Origin: Rosa chinensis
Taxonomy: Eukaryota > Streptophyta > Magnoliopsida > Rosales > Rosaceae
Assembly: GCF_002994745.2 (NCBI RefSeq)
Contig: NC_037093.1
Location: forward strand, 19,975,555-20,039,554
Length of the DNA stretch: 64,000 bases
Reading direction: 5' to 3'
Shown: piece after piece, positions 60,045-64,000 of the stretch
Numbering within the stretch: the stretch's first letter is position 1
Layout of the letters: every line of letters begins with the position of its first letter
Position numbers and translations under genes: made by a program
The notes under the pieces: model-generated
What the model was told of the DNA's origin: nothing
What the model saw: only the letters and a program-made list of their open reading frames with translations
Database searches by the model: none

Positions 60045-60444
60045 TTAGGCCCTTTATGATATTTAGTCCCTCCCAACATTTAAATAGACACCATCTATCC
60101 TTTCACCCCAATCCATATAATTAAGCCTTTCATATTCTAAATATTACAATAGAAATAAACAAAAGACCCACAATTAAGTCTCTTCATCTGTGCCCCTTTG
60201 ATTCCATGGATTAACAAAGACTATTTTAGATGAGCTTCATTGATTTTAAAAAGGTTGAATTGTTTAGCTCATAGTTTTTTTGTCAGCCTTACGTGGATAA
60301 ATAGTTATGTATGATTCCGTTGATCAATAAAGAGTTGTCAGTTTCTTAAAAACAAAAACAAAAACAAAAAGTGTTTGATTTAAGTATCTAAAATAAATTA
60401 TTTTAGACAAAAAGAACACCGTTCAAGGGTTTTCTCACACTAAC

Positions 60445-61396
60445 TTTTTTTTTTTTGAAGCAAACTGAGAAATCTTTATTAAATAAAAATATTACAACCG
60501 ATAGATGCAGAAGCTACATCAAATTGAGAAATACCAAAAATAATATGAAAAGCAACAAAAGGGATGCAATTAAGCATTTGATGAAGTACCAGATAGAACT
60601 CGGGCTATGTAAAAAGGTACGACAATATCGTGCAAAATCCCTCCACGCAGAGATATACATTGAGTAGCAGGTAACCTTCCGTTACTGATCTTGTTTACGA
60701 AACTAAAAAAAGTATCAACGATATGGTGCACCCATACCTCCACACACTAAAATGCATCGTGTAGGGGGTAACCTTCCATCACTGACCTTGCCTAAGTAAC
60801 AAAAAGCAAAACCAAATGAAAGAAACAAAACCTCAAACAGACCCCAAGCCCAACTGCAGATCCGACCTGGACTCCAGGCCCAATCTGAGAACCAGAGCCC
60901 GACCTGGATAGAAACCGGATCCCAAATCCATATCTCAGGATTCGTCGTCACCACTCCGTCCCATGGCAACACTGGCCAAACTTGAGCCCCTATCCAGACT
61001 ATCACCTTTGGGCAACCTATCGACGCGGTCCACTATTGTCGCTCCTAGCAGCGATCTAGAACCAAGCCAAGCCCACGAGCAGCTCGTGTCACCACCACCC
61101 CTTTTCAAATCGGCCTTAAAGCTTTCCTTAGAGCCCACCTTGGCCGCACGCGATGACGACCAAGGACCGGAGCTGCCAATGGTTGAACATGCCTACTCCA
61201 TCACGAATTGGACCACGCTGCACTGTCGCAAAAACCATTCCACTTACAGAGAGACCCCGACACCAGAAAGCAACTCGGAGCACACTATTCTCCCCACCTT
61301 GTTGGCCTCCCAAAGCCTTCATGTTCATGGAGGAAATCTTGAAACAGATCGCAACGGGCTGTTCTCTACCCTAGTAGAGCTAGGTTTTGCTTGATC
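60445..61396 (-). mobile_element. GC-rich poly(A) retroelement, minus strand
   Basis: Poly(A) on the minus strand at 60445-60456 and a GC-rich body with overlapping frames on both strands. An 11-bp duplication with one mismatch (CTCACACTAAC at 60434-60444, CTCACACTATC at 61397-61407). Same architecture as 37040-38196; no reverse transcriptase. Confidence 0.68.
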
Positions 61397-61782
61397 CTCA
61401 CACTATCTTTTTAATTATGATTGACTCTCCATAGATGCGTGAATTCACGTACCTAGTTGGTTGTGGTGCCCTAGATAGATGGTGGTGAGGCCAAAGACAA
61501 GGGGCTTTTTTTGTTTTTCTTTTTACTATCTTGCTTCGGATTCTGTTTCTAGATGGCTATGATTGTCAAGGGTGAAAATAACGTCTACTTTCTTCATTGG
61601 CTTGAGTTTGCTAGTAATGTTGGTTGTTTTACTTTAGACATAAGGATGCTCTTGAATCATTTTTTTTAATTGGCTAAGAAATTAATATGGTGTATCACAT
61701 AAATTGGACCATCAAGATTGTAAAATGTATACTGGTGTAACACATGAATTACATCCTATTTACCTTTCACATTTGTACTATT

Positions 61783-62640
61783 TTTTTTTTTTTGATGAAA
61801 ATAGGTGAGCCCATTATATAGATTTCAGCAAGCAGTACAAAAATGAAACACCCCTAAGGGGTTGACAGAAAGAATCGTTTCTTAGAGAACCCTAAAACCT
61901 ATTCTGAATACAAGAAAAAGACCCAGGATGCCTCCAGTACACCCACTTTTTAGAAAGTCCACGCACCATTATTCCAAACAAAAATCAAGAAACTACGAAG
62001 TAATAAAGTAAAATGATCCTCAGGGCATCTGGTTTTTGTGACCTGATAAAAAACTAAAAACTAGGAATGGAAGATGACAAGTCACCTTCCATCCCCCCGA
62101 AAATTATGCAAGCCTAGCAAGCCCACTAGTAAGCACCAGCCCGCAAAGCTCCAGCCCACTTGGCAATTACGAAGGGCACCCCACTGCAGCCAAAGGATTG
62201 CAGATCGCTGATGTCAACAACTCCCACCGCCACCGAAGAAGACTGGCACCATATGGAGATGAGAGCACCCCGACCAGGTGTGCCTCGATCCTCCTCCGCA
62301 AAAGACGTCACCACAACCACAGACAGCATCGGTCATCCCTAACCCAAAAAAACAGCGACACCTTATCCTCCAATGCCCCGCCACCATTTATCACAACCAA
62401 GCTGACCGTTATCAGAGACGTCAGTCCACCAAAGGGATGAATCCAATCCAATCCTAACATCATGGGGCACCGTTGCCGCCAAGGAGGGGAGAAGAAGGAG
62501 AAGCTCTGCCATGCTTCCAAATCTAAGTTACCAAACCACGACGTAGCCAGGAAACCTCAATGCCGAGAGTCAGAGAGTTTACAGTGCCGCCGCCCCCAAT
62601 TCAGGCCAGTTGCGGCCTTAGGGTTTCTCGAGAGAGAGAG
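61783..62640 (-). mobile_element. GC-rich poly(A) retroelement, minus strand
   Basis: Poly(A) on the minus strand at about 61782-61795, then a GC-rich body with GCCGCC-type words and short frames on both strands, ending near a GA run at 62,632-62,650. Target duplication not resolved, so the right edge is approximate. Confidence 0.5.
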
Positions 62641-63287
62641 AGAAAGAGAGAACATTTTTTTTTATTGTACTCAATTTTTAGTTTACCTCCAATTTTGTTT
62701 CCTTTTTATTTCTTATTATATCAAATTTATGGTGACAAATAATTACATTATAACATCTCAATGCTTCAGGACCAGTTACATTTATTAGTTCAAACGATAA
62801 TTTATGAGAGGTAGACTCGATCCTATGAAGAAAAATTAACAAAGACCAAGTCTTTTATATTTTTTTTTTGGCAATAAAACCTTTTACTTGGTTATGATAT
62901 AGATGATGTGATCAAGTTTTAGTTTATTACCACATTTTGAGTAACTGATTTCATTTCGTTATATCGAGTAAATGCAGGGATAAGGATTCTAACTTGAACT
63001 TGCTTAAAATAGACTGATCGATTTTGGGAACTTATATGATTATGACCTCATCATCTCTGATATTTACTTATTTTATTACAAACTAAAAGGTAAGGCGTCA
63101 TCTACTTCAGACAGTCTGAATCAGACCAGCCTCTTTTTTTTTCCAAAAAAACGTCGTTCACTGCCTTCCTTATTTTGTTAGTTCTGATCAAAGCCATGCA
63201 GCAGCAGAAGAAAGTAAATAATAATAAATAAAAAATGCAGCTCTAGAGTGTTTTCAATAATCGTTCCTGAAATGTTTATGTTAATAG
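62641..63287. other. AT-rich spacer
   Basis: No gene or repeat structure recognised. Confidence 0.5.
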
Positions 63288-63296
63288 ATTACTTAA

Positions 63297-63692
63297 GAGC
63301 TAAAATCATTTTACCACCTTGAACTTTATACCTAAAATCATTTGTGCCCCTAAACTTCTAATATGATCGCTTGTGCCCTTTGTATTCTTCAATGTGATTT
63401 CTTATAGTCAATCCTTAACTAATCCATCAATTTCTTCATATAGTGTTGCTCACTCAAACTAGATTTTGGCTTTCAATAATGCAAGAAACACATCATTTAC
63501 ATGTCTATAGCTAAAAACTGACCCTAGGTGGACTCTCATCATCACAAATTTATAAAGAAATTGATGAATCAGTTTATAATGGCTTTGGTTGATTATATTG
63601 GAAAGTATAAGGGCATATGTGATCAAATTAGAAGTTTGGGGACAGAAATGATTTTAGGTGTAAAGTTCAGGGTGGTAAAATAATTTTAGCTC
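63297..63692. mobile_element. Foldback MULE-MITE, 396 bp
   Basis: Arms GAGCTAAAATCATTTTACC and GGTAAAATAATTTTAGCTC with further inverted pairs (CCTAAAATCATTTGTGCCCC). Perfect 9-bp duplication ATTACTTAA at 63288-63296 and 63693-63701. Confidence 0.82.
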
Positions 63693-63714
63693 ATTACTTA
63701 AACACTACTTTTTT

Positions 63715-63746
<32 letters not shown>

Positions 63747-63751
63747 TATAA

Positions 63752-64000
63752 GAGCAACTCCAATAACTTTTTCATATATTAATTTTTCTCTATTTTAGGG
63801 AAAAATGAGCATCTTTTGCTCAAACAGATTTCCTATAACTATCTATCCCCATTTTAGAAATAATGAGGAAAGAGAAAACAAAATTTCCTAAATTTACAGC
63901 AATCTCTAAAATTTTAAGGAAAAATTATGACAAATTGCTGTAAAATTTTAAGGAAGAATTATGAAAATTTTATAAATCTATTGGAGTTGCAGAAGAAAAA
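63752..64000. mobile_element. MITE copy, cut by window edge
   Basis: Begins GAGCAACTCCAATAAC after an AT run and matches the body of the MITE at 18797 (CTCTATTTTAGGGAAAAATG, CATCTTTTGCTC). Unlike that copy it has no nested insertion up to the window end, so it shows the empty site for the 18849 element. Confidence 0.65.

Overview
The window looks like a repeat-dense intergenic stretch of a flowering-plant (eudicot) nuclear genome. It is AT-rich, contains a spliced plant-specific RADIALIS-type MYB gene, and is otherwise filled with plant transposon families (Ty3/gypsy, copia-like LTRs, L1-type LINEs, a tRNA-derived SINE, hAT, Mutator-like, Tourist-like and Helitron elements). A Rosaceae source is my impression from the style of the repeats and is not proven. 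I saw no rRNA gene, functional tRNA or CRISPR array. All element boundaries were read by eye from target-site duplications (TSDs) and terminal repeats.

Layout. 1-2614: 3' part of a decayed Ty3/gypsy element. 3078-3645 (minus): the only convincing host gene, a two-exon RADIALIS-like SANT/MYB gene. 5177-8369: a non-autonomous hAT element (8-bp TSD) interrupted by a 5'-truncated LINE (12-bp TSD). 8378-8887: copia-type 3' remnant. 11985-18796: a five-level nest (LINE-like element > MULE-MITE Y > MULE-MITE X > second non-LTR element > 2.7-kb solo LTR), each level with its own TSD. 18797-23289: MITEs, a GC-rich poly(A) element and a 720-bp foldback MULE. 23588-27464: hAT element with a broken TTF-finger/DUF4371-type transposase gene. 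27823-28576: paired foldback hairpins. 28596-35468: a MULE-type element with very long inverted repeats and a ~130-bp tandem array, carrying a near-pristine LINE whose 1,367-residue ORF2 is uninterrupted and whose 18-bp TSD is perfect.

35.5-45.6 kb is mostly anonymous AT-rich sequence with one poly(A) retroelement, a copia-type solo LTR and local tandem arrays. 45615-55560 is best read as one non-autonomous Helitron on the minus strand (A|TC start, terminal hairpin, CTAG|T end) that carries exon-like pieces of one or more host genes. A 3.1-kb solo LTR, the sister of the one at 14-17 kb, was later inserted into it, and that LTR was in turn split by a 3.8-kb LTR-type element with a tRNA-Asp primer site. 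55.6-64 kb holds a SINE with a 13-bp TSD, Tourist-like MITEs (one containing a MULE-MITE, one with an internal 254-bp duplication), two more poly(A) retroelements and another foldback MULE-MITE.

There is no operon-like cooperation among genes. What is informative is the relative chronology: nesting orders at least a dozen insertions. The intact LINE at 29-33 kb and the two solo LTRs look among the younger events; the gypsy remnant and the hAT transposase are clearly decayed.
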